A stretch of 64,000 nucleotides of DNA from Melioribacteraceae bacterium 4301-Me. GTDB lineage: Bacteria; Bacteroidota; Ignavibacteria; Ignavibacteriales; Melioribacteraceae. The DNA is taken from contig JBGORM010000005.1 in the NCBI GenBank assembly GCA_041538185.1, forward strand, positions 62,001-126,000, in the 5' to 3' direction. Under the pieces are notes generated by a model. It ran no database searches and was not told the origin of the DNA. It saw only the letters and a program-made list of their open reading frames with translations. The position numbers and the translations under genes are program-made. Below are positions 1 to 7,615 of the stretch, piece by piece (positions within the stretch are counted from its first letter, which is position 1; every line of letters begins with the position of its first letter).

Positions 1-126
1 TACAAATCCCAAATTATAATCTGTATGTTCACCGATTAAATTTACGCGGCCGGGTGAACAAACAAGCACAGGTTTCTTTCCAAAAAGTTCTATAAATTTT
101 TTTTCTACTGATTGAATATAATCCAT
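1..126 (-). CDS. galK: Galactokinase, N-terminal part (cut by window start)
   Basis: Reading the complement from the ATG at 126 gives 42 codons that run off the window edge. Residues 25-38 are PGRVNLIGEHTDYN, the galactokinase signature of the GHMP kinase superfamily, at its usual place near the N-terminus. Known role of the family: ATP-dependent phosphorylation of galactose to galactose 1-phosphate in the cytoplasm, first step of the Leloir pathway. It lies 11 nt downstream of a small membrane-protein gene and behind a sodium:solute symporter in the same direction, so uptake and phosphorylation are probably co-transcribed. Only the start is visible, so the active-site aspartate and the C-terminal GHMP motif cannot be checked. 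Confidence 0.9.
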   Translation of the reverse strand, partial: MDYIQSVEKKFIELFGKKPVLVCSPGRVNLIGEHTDYNLGFV

Positions 127-137
127 ATTTGTATCAC

Positions 138-338
138 TTAGATTGTTTTGTTTCGTGTTTTTAAGTACATGAGTCCTCCAAATAAAATCATAATTGTTCC
201 CCACCATATATCAGGATGAATTTCATAGAGGACTGTTTTATGAACTGGGGGATAAATTAACTGATAGATACCGGTAATAGTTATAATTAGTCCCATTACC
301 AATAAAATTAATCCAACAAAAAACCATATAGGTTTCAT
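138..338 (-). CDS. Small two-helix membrane protein between symporter and galK
   Basis: A 66-aa protein with two hydrophobic segments (about residues 5-27 and 45-61) joined by a short polar loop; not recognised as a named family. An in-frame ATG exists six codons upstream (356), but an AGGAG ribosome-binding site at 346-350 sits 7 nt before the ATG at 338, so 338 is the preferred start. It is 64 nt downstream of the symporter and 11 nt upstream of galK, in the same direction. It could be a small accessory subunit of the symporter; that is inference from position only. Confidence 0.7.
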   Translation of the reverse strand: MKPIWFFVGLILLVMGLIITITGIYQLIYPPVHKTVLYEIHPDIWWGTIMILFGGLMYLKTRNKTI

Positions 339-402
339 ACCACTGCTCCTTATCACTTAAATTAATTTAGTTATTGAGCAAGAAAAAGAATTGAACATAA
401 TC

Positions 403-2073
403 TTACCAAAACAAGATGTTAAGAATTACAAGTACAATCAGTGAAATTATCGCAACAAACTCAGGACGTTTAACAAAAGGCAAATGTGAATCCAGTTTTT
501 CCTTGGTAAGGCCTTTAACCAAGCCAACTAATTCTTCTTTTGGTTTTTTCTTGGTAAAGGTGCTAACTAAAATTGTTACCAGAAAACAAATAAGCCAGGC
601 CCACCATGCCCGCCAGAAATTAGCTGCCATATCACTTTGAACGCTTGACATAGTTATAATACTTTCACTAAACCAGTGAAATTTAACACCCATCCACATA
701 AGAAATGAAGAAAGCATTCCGGTAACAAGTCCCCAAAAAGCACCGTCCGGAGTTATCCACCATACAAACATTCCAAGCAGCATTGTTGCAAACAAAGGTG
801 CATTAACCCACGAAAAGATTGCCTGCATGTAATCCATTATGCTAGGAAAACTTTTTGCCCAGTAAGCAGTACCTAAAGAAATTATCACACCAACAATTGT
901 TGAAGCTCTGCCCATCCAGAGTAAATGATTATCGGAAGCATTCTTGTTTAATACTGATTTATAAATATCGTATGTCCATACAGTATTAAAAGCACTAATA
1001 TTACCAGCTTGACCAGCCATAAAGCCTGCCAAAAGAGCAGTTACTCCTAAACCTACTAAACCCGAAGGATAATACCGTGCAATTAATAAAGGAAGCGCTG
1101 AATCATAGTTAACTTGCCCGCCATCTTGTAAAAGTTTAAACCCACTATTAGGGTCACCAGAAAGTGCAATAGCAATTAGGCCTGCAAGTATAACAATAAA
1201 AGGAAGAGCCATTTTAAAAAAAGATGCAAGTATAGGAGTCATTCTAGCAGAACGAAGGTCTTTTGCAGAAAAAGCACGTTGCACTACAAGAAAATCTGTT
1301 GTCCAATAACCGAAGGACAAAACAAAACCAAGACCTAAAACAATACCAGCCCAATGAATCATCATTCCATTTTTAGTGGGGTCAGCAGAAGTAGACCATA
1401 AAGTGTTCATAGTTTCAGGTAATCGATTTAAAATTTGGTCAAGACTTCCTATTTCAATAATTCCCAGAATTGAAACAAGGAACAGCCCAAACCAAATTAG
1501 AAAGAACTGAATAATTTCTGTAAAAATCGCCGACATTAATCCACTCAAACCAACGTATGCGGCAACAGTAATAGCCGAAACCCACATGCTAATATCCCAA
1601 TGCCAGCCCAAGAAAGTGTGAAGTACCAAAGCCATTGCATAAAGATTAATTCCAGATACAAGCAGAGTCATAATAGCAAAAGCTATTCCGTTTAGCACAC
1701 GAGTTTTTTCATCATATCTTAATTTAAGATAACCTGGAATTGATTTTATTTTACTGCTATAATAAAAAGGCATCATATAAATACCAAGGAAAAGCATGGC
1801 TGGTATTGCACCAATCCAATAAAAATGTGCTACATACATACCATACTTAAAAGTGTTGCCTGTCATTCCAAGTAATTCAAGTGCACCGAGATTAGCTGAA
1901 AGGAATGCAAGTCCAGCTACCCAAGATGAGTTTTTTCGACCGGCAAGAAAGAAATCTTCTTCGTTTGTTGTATACTTACGAAGGTAGAAACCAATTCCAA
2001 GAACAAAAGCGAAATAGATTGCAATTATAAGCCAGTCTATAAATGAAAGCCCAATGGCAATGTTGCTTTCCAT
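403..2073 (-). CDS. Sodium:solute symporter (SSS family), probably galactose/sugar uptake
   Basis: A 556-aa polytopic inner-membrane protein with about 14 hydrophobic segments, of the SSS family (vSGLT/PutP fold). Visible family features: the N-terminal DFFLAGRK stretch, NLGALELLGMTG in the first discontinuous helix region, and the FLVVQRAFSAKD segment near residue 265 that corresponds to the conserved VLQRxxAAK family signature. An AAGGA ribosome-binding site precedes the ATG at 2073. Family function: sodium-driven uptake of sugars, amino acids or related solutes. The substrate is inferred to be galactose or a galactoside because galK follows in the same direction. The C-terminus ends in an extra hydrophobic helix, as in SGLT-like members. 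Confidence 0.88.
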   Translation of the reverse strand: MESNIAIGLSFIDWLIIAIYFAFVLGIGFYLRKYTTNEEDFFLAGRKNSSWVAGLAFLSANLGALELLGMTGNTFKYGMYVAHFYWIGAIPAMLFLGIYMMPFYYSSKIKSIPGYLKLRYDEKTRVLNGIAFAIMTLLVSGINLYAMALVLHTFLGWHWDISMWVSAITVAAYVGLSGLMSAIFTEIIQFFLIWFGLFLVSILGIIEIGSLDQILNRLPETMNTLWSTSADPTKNGMMIHWAGIVLGLGFVLSFGYWTTDFLVVQRAFSAKDLRSARMTPILASFFKMALPFIVILAGLIAIALSGDPNSGFKLLQDGGQVNYDSALPLLIARYYPSGLVGLGVTALLAGFMAGQAGNISAFNTVWTYDIYKSVLNKNASDNHLLWMGRASTIVGVIISLGTAYWAKSFPSIMDYMQAIFSWVNAPLFATMLLGMFVWWITPDGAFWGLVTGMLSSFLMWMGVKFHWFSESIITMSSVQSDMAANFWRAWWAWLICFLVTILVSTFTKKKPKEELVGLVKGLTKEKLDSHLPFVKRPEFVAIISLIVLVILNILFW

Positions 2074-2115
2074 AATACTATCCTTAACTATTGAAAAATA
2101 ATTTGTAGTTCTGCA

Positions 2116-2138
2116 TTGTCTAATAATTTGATTGACAA
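2116..2138. promoter_or_regulatory. Imperfect dyad upstream of the symporter-galK operon
   Basis: The 272-nt gap 2074-2345 between the symporter and the M24-like gene contains an interrupted dyad, TTGTC-T-AAT then ATT-GACAA, at 2116-2138, about 45 nt before the symporter start. On the minus strand a loose -35/-10 pair (TAGACA, 16 nt, TATTTT) overlaps its downstream arm. This is a plausible operator/promoter, but the arms are short and AT-rich. Nothing else was recognised in the gap. Confidence 0.3.
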
Positions 2139-2345
2139 AACTAAAACTTTAACCTAAAAAAATCATAAAAATTACGATATTAATGCTGAACGGCATAAGC
2201 CAATTTGTTTATCAGAATAAGCATAAGCACAAACATCAACATTATTTGTTTGCCCAATCAGGCTTGTTAGGTCTTTTGTATGTTAATAGAAAACACTTGA
2301 ACATGATATTCAAAGTTTCATCACTTTATTTATTAGAAAAAAGAC

Positions 2346-3647
2346 TTATAGCTTAACTTTTTTAATTGGTTGACTAACAATTTCTCCTGTCTTAGGGTCT
2401 CTAATCAGAATATCTGGCTGAGGATAGACCTTACCATTTAATTCTACATTAATCATAGGCCAGTCTTTAGCTTTAGTTAAAACTTCCACACTGTCTTTGT
2501 GCACCAGAATAGTTTCTTCAACTTTAGCGCCTGTTATTGTTGGGTTCCAAGCAAAAGCTTGATTTTCGTGAACTACTTCTTTTATATCAGGATAAATAAT
2601 ATACTCTCTATCATTATAACCAATTGCTCCGCCTTGATGATGTTTTTTCCATTCATCTTTAAAACCGACTTCTTCGTACCACTTTTTCATTTCTTCAAAA
2701 ATAGAAGCGCATGAAACACCTGGCTTCGTAGCTTCTTCGTAATGAGCATGAACAATTGCAGTTTTTTCGATTTTATTTTGAAGATCAGCAGGCAATGGAC
2801 CAAAATGAACAAATCTTGTTACAGCAACCGGCATTCCCCATTTTTCGGCAACAACATTAATCATTGCATATTTTTTTAACTTAGCTCCATAAGGCAATGC
2901 ATGTCGATAGCCATAAATTCGCTGGTCCACTCCAATAAGAAGTACGGTTGGCATAATTCCTCTAGATCGAATTTCTGCTGCTGTCATTGCTTCAATTTCA
3001 TATTCATCCATACCAGGCATTAGACTTTTACAAACTTCAGCTACTGCTTCAGTAGTTTGCTCTGAAAGCCATCTATACCTTTTTATTTCTGTTGGGGTTA
3101 GTTCATATCTCAGCGGCTGAAATTTTTCATCCATTAAAATTGTATTAGGATAAGGTATGTCACTTCCAATTTTACGATTTCCAGCTATTTCAGCAATTAA
3201 TTTTCCTCTTACATCTTTAATTGGATTTGTTTCGTACCACGGATAAAATTTTAATTCATATCCAAGTCCTTTAAGTCCTTCATTCAATAATCTTGGTGCT
3301 TCGCTTCCATTAGCAATTAAATATTTGTTGCCGTTTTCCATAATTAACAAAGAGGCTGCACCCACATCTTTATTAAGTACAATTTGAGTATTAGCTTTTC
3401 CAGCAGTAATCCAATTCACATTTCTTACTTGAGTGAAAAGCATACCGGCCAAGTTATTTTCTTTCAGCCATTTTTTCAGTTTTACAATTTTAGCATTAAT
3501 TTCATCATTAATTTCTTTATCTGTTAAAAGTTGTGAAGGCAGTCCTTTCCAGATTGCCTTACTAATTTTTTCGTTATTTTTCTGGTTATTGCAAGCCATT
3601 AATAAGAAGACGAACAAACTAATCAACAATAAATTTAAATTTTTCAC
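2346..3647 (-). CDS. Lipoprotein of the M24 (Xaa-Pro peptidase/creatinase) family with degenerate metal site
   Basis: 433 aa. The start is GTG at 3647, fixed by a strong AAGGAGG ribosome-binding site 5 nt before it. A hydrophobic leader and lipobox LLMAC put the lipid-bearing cysteine at residue 19, so the protein is envelope-anchored. Residues ~45-175 match a creatinase-type N-terminal domain and ~180-390 the pita-bread catalytic fold. Aligning around TRF at 277-279, the two metal-binding aspartates fall on N264 and A275, the histidine on about H337 in HHQGGAIG, and the two glutamates on N368 and E377. Three of five ligands are thus replaced. It may be a non-metal enzyme like creatinase or a non-catalytic binding protein. 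Calling it an active aminopeptidase would be unsafe. Confidence 0.8.
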   Translation of the reverse strand: MKNLNLLLISLFVFLLMACNNQKNNEKISKAIWKGLPSQLLTDKEINDEINAKIVKLKKWLKENNLAGMLFTQVRNVNWITAGKANTQIVLNKDVGAASLLIMENGNKYLIANGSEAPRLLNEGLKGLGYELKFYPWYETNPIKDVRGKLIAEIAGNRKIGSDIPYPNTILMDEKFQPLRYELTPTEIKRYRWLSEQTTEAVAEVCKSLMPGMDEYEIEAMTAAEIRSRGIMPTVLLIGVDQRIYGYRHALPYGAKLKKYAMINVVAEKWGMPVAVTRFVHFGPLPADLQNKIEKTAIVHAHYEEATKPGVSCASIFEEMKKWYEEVGFKDEWKKHHQGGAIGYNDREYIIYPDIKEVVHENQAFAWNPTITGAKVEETILVHKDSVEVLTKAKDWPMINVELNGKVYPQPDILIRDPKTGEIVSQPIKKVKL

Positions 3648-3739
3648 TTTTACCTCCTTAGCTGTAAATAATTAATAAAATATTTAACATAAATTTTTCA
3701 CCAGCATTGTAACTAAAGTGGATTAAACAAGTCACATGA

Positions 3740-3807
3740 TGAGAATTCACCACTTCGTGGATTATAATATTAACCATGACGACATACCACAACGTGGTGA
3801 ATTCTCA
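3740..3807. repeat. Inverted pair of GAATTCACCAC-type short repeats
   Basis: A 14-nt arm TGAGAATTCACCAC (3740-3753) is exactly inverted at 3794-3807. Each arm runs into its own small hairpin (CCAC-TTC-GTGG and CCAC-AAC-GTGG). The same GAATTCACCAC-nnn-GTGG unit recurs in the repeat-rich gap near 51.0-51.5 kb. It lies between the LacI regulator and the M24-like gene and has no T-run suited to a terminator; it is best seen as a dispersed palindromic repeat. Confidence 0.75.
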
Positions 3808-3865
3808 TGAATTTTTTGGGTTTAATATTAATAGTTTAGAAACTGTTTTACAGCTCTTTCTAATA

Positions 3866-3911
3866 ACTCCTAATTTTTAATTCCTAATTCCCAATTCCTA
3901 ATTCCTAATTT
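3866..3911. repeat. ATTCCTA tandem repeat running into the 3' end of the LacI gene
   Basis: Degenerate tandem copies of a TAATTCC/ TTTTTAATTCC unit cover 3866-3911. On the minus strand they encode the last ~14 residues and the stop codon of the LacI-family regulator. A closely similar tract at 53518-53572 does the same to an APC permease gene. Confidence 0.75.
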
Positions 3912-4931
3912 ATATTTACATCCGCATGAATTTCGTATTACTAATTCAGTTTTAACCACTATATTTTCCACTTTTTCTTTTTTATTATGGATATGAGCTA
4001 TCAATTTTTGCGCAGCAAGTTTACCTACTTCATAAGCATTTTGTTTAACGGTAGTTAAGGGGCTCCACATCAGTTCGGCTCTAATATCATCAGAGAAGCC
4101 AACTATGGCAATATCTTGAGGGATATTCAATCCTTTTTCTTTAACAGCTTTCATTGCGCCAAAAGCTGCTGGGTCGTTTACAGCTACAACGGCTCGCGGC
4201 CAATTTTTTCTAGGTAATTCAAAAAGTTTATTCATGGCTTTATAGCCGCCGTCTTCATGGAATCCCGATTCAACAATCCAACTTTCGTTGTATTTTATTT
4301 TATATTTCTGCAAAGCTCTTTTAAATCCTTCCAGTCTTTCTCGTGCAATTGAAATTGATAATGGTCCGCGAAGGTGAGCAATTTTTTTATACTTATGTTT
4401 AATTAAATGTTCAGTTATTTTAAAGGCGCTTTCTTCATCGTTTACACTAACACAACTTGCACCAATATTATAAACGCAGCGGTCAAAGAAAACCACATGA
4501 AGTCCCATATCAATTATTTGTTTATATATTTGATATTCAGTATCAGATTCTGCAACTGAGGCAAGAATTCCATCAACTCTTCGAGATGCAAGTGTTTCAA
4601 TAGCTGAGATTTCCCGCTTTGTGTCTTCAGCTGAATGAGTAAGTATAATATTATAACCCGCTTTGTAAACTACCTCTTCAATTCCTTTAATTGCATCGGG
4701 GAAAAATGAGTGGGTTATCTCAGGCACTACCACACCAATCGTTTGTGTTTTTGCAATTACGAGACTTTTTGCTATTTGATTTGGGAAATACCCCAATTGA
4801 CGAGCTGTTTTAATTACTCTTTCTTTTGTTTCTTCGTCAACATTAGGCTGATTGTTTAATGCTCTTGAGACAGTCATCATTGAAATGTTCAATGTGTCTG
4901 CTATATTCTTTAGTGTTACTCTCTTTGCCAT
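3870..4931 (-). CDS. LacI-family transcriptional regulator of the glycan locus
   Basis: 353 aa. Residues ~4-50 are a LacI-type helix-turn-helix (TLKNIADTLNISMMTVSRAL followed by a hinge-helix region); ~60-340 are a periplasmic-binding-protein-like effector domain. The expected fold ends near the NSCGC motif. The last ~14 residues (LGIRNWELGIKN and flanks) come from a tandem DNA repeat and are probably not functional. It starts 2 nt after the stop of the preceding glycosidase gene and is the last gene of the 14-gene locus. A 20-bp palindrome of LacI-operator type sits at the promoter of that locus (31505-31524), so the simplest model is repression relieved by a sugar released from the glycan. 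Confidence is high for the family, moderate for the target. Confidence 0.92.
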   Translation of the reverse strand: MAKRVTLKNIADTLNISMMTVSRALNNQPNVDEETKERVIKTARQLGYFPNQIAKSLVIAKTQTIGVVVPEITHSFFPDAIKGIEEVVYKAGYNIILTHSAEDTKREISAIETLASRRVDGILASVAESDTEYQIYKQIIDMGLHVVFFDRCVYNIGASCVSVNDEESAFKITEHLIKHKYKKIAHLRGPLSISIARERLEGFKRALQKYKIKYNESWIVESGFHEDGGYKAMNKLFELPRKNWPRAVVAVNDPAAFGAMKAVKEKGLNIPQDIAIVGFSDDIRAELMWSPLTTVKQNAYEVGKLAAQKLIAHIHNKKEKVENIVVKTELVIRNSCGCKYKLGIRNWELGIKN

Positions 4932-4933
4932 TT

Positions 4934-7552
4934 TTATTTCTTAATTGTCAGAACAATTTTCTTTCTAATGAATTCATTCACATTCCCGTTCTTAAAACTA
5001 ACTCTAATAAAATCATTTTGTAATTCGCCGCCTATTACACTGTTCACAAGATTAGCGTTTTTCAAACCCAATAAATAATCGTTACCAGATTTGCCTTCTA
5101 CATAAGTAATTATGCTGTCAGCTTTCAATTCTTGATAAAGAATATTAAGTGAATTATTAGTCCCACCATAGTCAGTTTTCAAAGGAAGTAAATAAATTTC
5201 TGGGGAAGGATTTATAGTAATATCCAAGACAGAGGATTTTTCCAGTTCGAAAGCAGTTTTAACTAAAAATGCTTGCTCTGAAATAGGGAACTTATAATCA
5301 ATAGATTTACCATTTAGAGTAACAGATTTAACAATAGTCCCAAGTCCTAATGCTGGAGTGAAAACAAAGTTAATTTTATTATTGCCTTTATTTTCTAGAA
5401 ATAATTTTACGCTGTTCTTATTCTTCAGTAATTTAAGATTAATGACGTCGTTTCCAATTTTAACATTGTTTATCAAAAGGCTATCCCAGTCAGCAGGCAA
5501 ATTAGGTGAGAAATAAATTGTTTTCTTTGGTGCGTTTACATCTAAACCAATAAGTCCTCTAACAAAAGGCTCTGTAAATCCTGCTGCCGAAAAGCCTTGA
5601 TCGTGATAACCTTCTGCCAGTTTAGAATTAAAATTGCCGGAAAAGACTTCAGCAACCACACCCAATCCATTATCAAAAAAATGGTTTGCAATTGCCTGAA
5701 TTAATTTATAAGCAGAAAGACTAAAATTATAATTGTATAAAGCACGAGTCATTAATGTAGATATGAATGGCCAAACAGCTCCGTAATTGTAATTAGCAGG
5801 GTCATAAAGTTCGGACTTATTAGAGAGACTTCTAACGCCCCAATCTGTAATTAATTCAGAAGTAGTCATTTTTTTAAGAGCTTCAATTGAGTGTTTATCA
5901 TCCAGCACTTTAAATTTCATTCCAGTTGATGTCCATGGAGTATTCTCATCGACTTGCTCACCCTTTTCAGTTGCACCATAGCTATAGATTCCTTTTTTTG
6001 GCATCCAAAATTTTTCTTCCATTGCTTTTAGTGCTTTTTTCAATTCCAATTCTGCATCTGCCTTTAATTTTAAATCTCCAACTGCATCAGACATTTCAAT
6101 TACTGCTTCAATCCCTTTTGTCCAAATTGCAGAAGTGTAAAAGTCGGCATAAATATTTACATATTTTCCAAATTCAAGCACACCCAAGCCGGCGCCTTTC
6201 AAATCCATTAACCCATCGCCGTCGCTATCTTTTGATAAGCACCATTTATATGCCTGTTTTATTGAGTTCCAACTTTGTCTAATAAAATCGAGGTCACCAC
6301 TTTGATGGTAATAATCGCCTATAGCTACTAAGTACCATGGAGTTGTATCAGCGTGATTATAACCAAAATGGTAATCGTTCCACCAATCAATTAATCCTTC
6401 ACTTTGAGAAAGCTCATGTGCCATTTTACCAATATCTTTGTTTACTTCATTCGGCTTATTTTTTCTAATAGGAAAATTATCTTGCCGCTGCCATTTTTGT
6501 GTGAATTTTAACGCATCTCTAACTGTATTAAAATCTTGTATGCTGTTAAAAGATAAAGAATTAATAAAACAGTCACCGCCAAAGAACCATGCAAAACCAG
6601 GGCGGCCACCTCCTCCGGACAATCCATAACCTGCAACCATGCCATATCCAAGATTAGGATTATTTACCATTAAATTGTGAAGCGCAACTTTACTCCATTC
6701 GTATGCTAAATTTAATTTCTTTTTCGGCGTTATAATATTTACCGTGTTATCTCTTAGATTCTTATAATAATCGAAGTTAATTTGATAATACTTTTCTGCA
6801 TTTTGCCAAAGATTATCATATAGAGATTTAACTTCAGAATATTTGGCATTTATACCTCCGGCAATTATAATCGGAACAAAAAAATTCTTCACTTCATTTG
6901 GTTTAATCTCAATTTTAAATTGAAGTGGATTATCAGCAAACATATGTGCTGGTGGTGCAGTCATCTGTTTGCCAAGCGGTGAACCGCAAATGAACAAAGC
7001 TCTTTGCCGACCTTCCGAGATAATATAACCCTTTACATTATCATCCCAATAACTGTACTGACCACCGATACCTGCGGGCCACTGAGGTTGCATTACCGGC
7101 AAAAAGCCGGGAACAATAGTTAAAGGTACAGTTGTGTTAACATCGAGAAGAATAATTGCTCCTTTTTCATTAACAGGAACCATTATTATTTCTTTAATAG
7201 TAAACGACTCGTATGAAAATGTTAGAGTTGCTACTTCTGGAGTTACTGAAATTGTCTTCAAAATATCTTTCGGTTGAATTGGTGTAGTTGAAGATTCCAC
7301 AAAAAACTGAAGCTGAAAATTTCTGAGCGGTTTCCATGGCCATACCCACATTTCAAAAGTGCCGTCTTCATAACCCATTAAAGCGGCTTTCCTTCCAATT
7401 CTATCGAAATACTGAGTTGGCTGAGCAATTCTGCTTAACTCAATCTCATTTTTCTTTAATTCAAATTTTGGGACAAAGTCTTTTTGGTTTTCTTGAGCAG
7501 ACAAGTTCAAAATGAAAATAAATAAAAGAAAGATTGATAGTCTTGTTTTCAT
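4934..7552 (-). CDS. Secreted (alpha/alpha)6-barrel glycoside hydrolase, amylo-alpha-1,6-glucosidase-like
   Basis: 872 aa with an N-terminal signal peptide (cleavage after about LNLSAQ). A beta-sandwich-like N-terminal half (~40-280) is followed by a six-hairpin catalytic region (~285-700) and a C-terminal beta domain. HADTTPWYLVAIGDYYHQSGD resembles the debranching-enzyme/GH15-type motif holding the catalytic acid region, and VVAEVFSG could carry the base; these assignments are inference. The C-terminal third, including GLDVNAPKK and SPNLPADWD, matches the gene at 12094-15540 (GLNANALNN, SPKLPANWD), so the two are paralogs. No clear ribosome-binding site precedes the ATG. It probably cleaves alpha-linked oligosaccharides in the periplasm or at the surface. 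The exact GH family cannot be fixed by eye. Confidence 0.78.
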   Translation of the reverse strand: MKTRLSIFLLFIFILNLSAQENQKDFVPKFELKKNEIELSRIAQPTQYFDRIGRKAALMGYEDGTFEMWVWPWKPLRNFQLQFFVESSTTPIQPKDILKTISVTPEVATLTFSYESFTIKEIIMVPVNEKGAIILLDVNTTVPLTIVPGFLPVMQPQWPAGIGGQYSYWDDNVKGYIISEGRQRALFICGSPLGKQMTAPPAHMFADNPLQFKIEIKPNEVKNFFVPIIIAGGINAKYSEVKSLYDNLWQNAEKYYQINFDYYKNLRDNTVNIITPKKKLNLAYEWSKVALHNLMVNNPNLGYGMVAGYGLSGGGGRPGFAWFFGGDCFINSLSFNSIQDFNTVRDALKFTQKWQRQDNFPIRKNKPNEVNKDIGKMAHELSQSEGLIDWWNDYHFGYNHADTTPWYLVAIGDYYHQSGDLDFIRQSWNSIKQAYKWCLSKDSDGDGLMDLKGAGLGVLEFGKYVNIYADFYTSAIWTKGIEAVIEMSDAVGDLKLKADAELELKKALKAMEEKFWMPKKGIYSYGATEKGEQVDENTPWTSTGMKFKVLDDKHSIEALKKMTTSELITDWGVRSLSNKSELYDPANYNYGAVWPFISTLMTRALYNYNFSLSAYKLIQAIANHFFDNGLGVVAEVFSGNFNSKLAEGYHDQGFSAAGFTEPFVRGLIGLDVNAPKKTIYFSPNLPADWDSLLINNVKIGNDVINLKLLKNKNSVKLFLENKGNNKINFVFTPALGLGTIVKSVTLNGKSIDYKFPISEQAFLVKTAFELEKSSVLDITINPSPEIYLLPLKTDYGGTNNSLNILYQELKADSIITYVEGKSGNDYLLGLKNANLVNSVIGGELQNDFIRVSFKNGNVNEFIRKKIVLTIKK

Positions 7553-7615
7553 AATTTTATAATTGTTAGTTGTTGAAAAAATTATTTTAATGTGGTTATC
7601 TCAACTTAATGTTCT

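Noticed and set aside
2180-2242. 20-codon minus-strand frame resembling a lone signal peptide (MLMFVLMLILIN...)
   Set aside because: Too short, no ribosome-binding site, and nothing follows the hydrophobic stretch; probably chance in AT-rich DNA.
5926-6282. Long plus-strand frames opposite the glycosidase genes (also 16347-16613, 18709-19047, 58799-59236)
   Set aside because: They lie fully inside strongly supported genes on the other strand, lack recognisable domains or ribosome-binding sites, and have compositions typical of antisense shadows.
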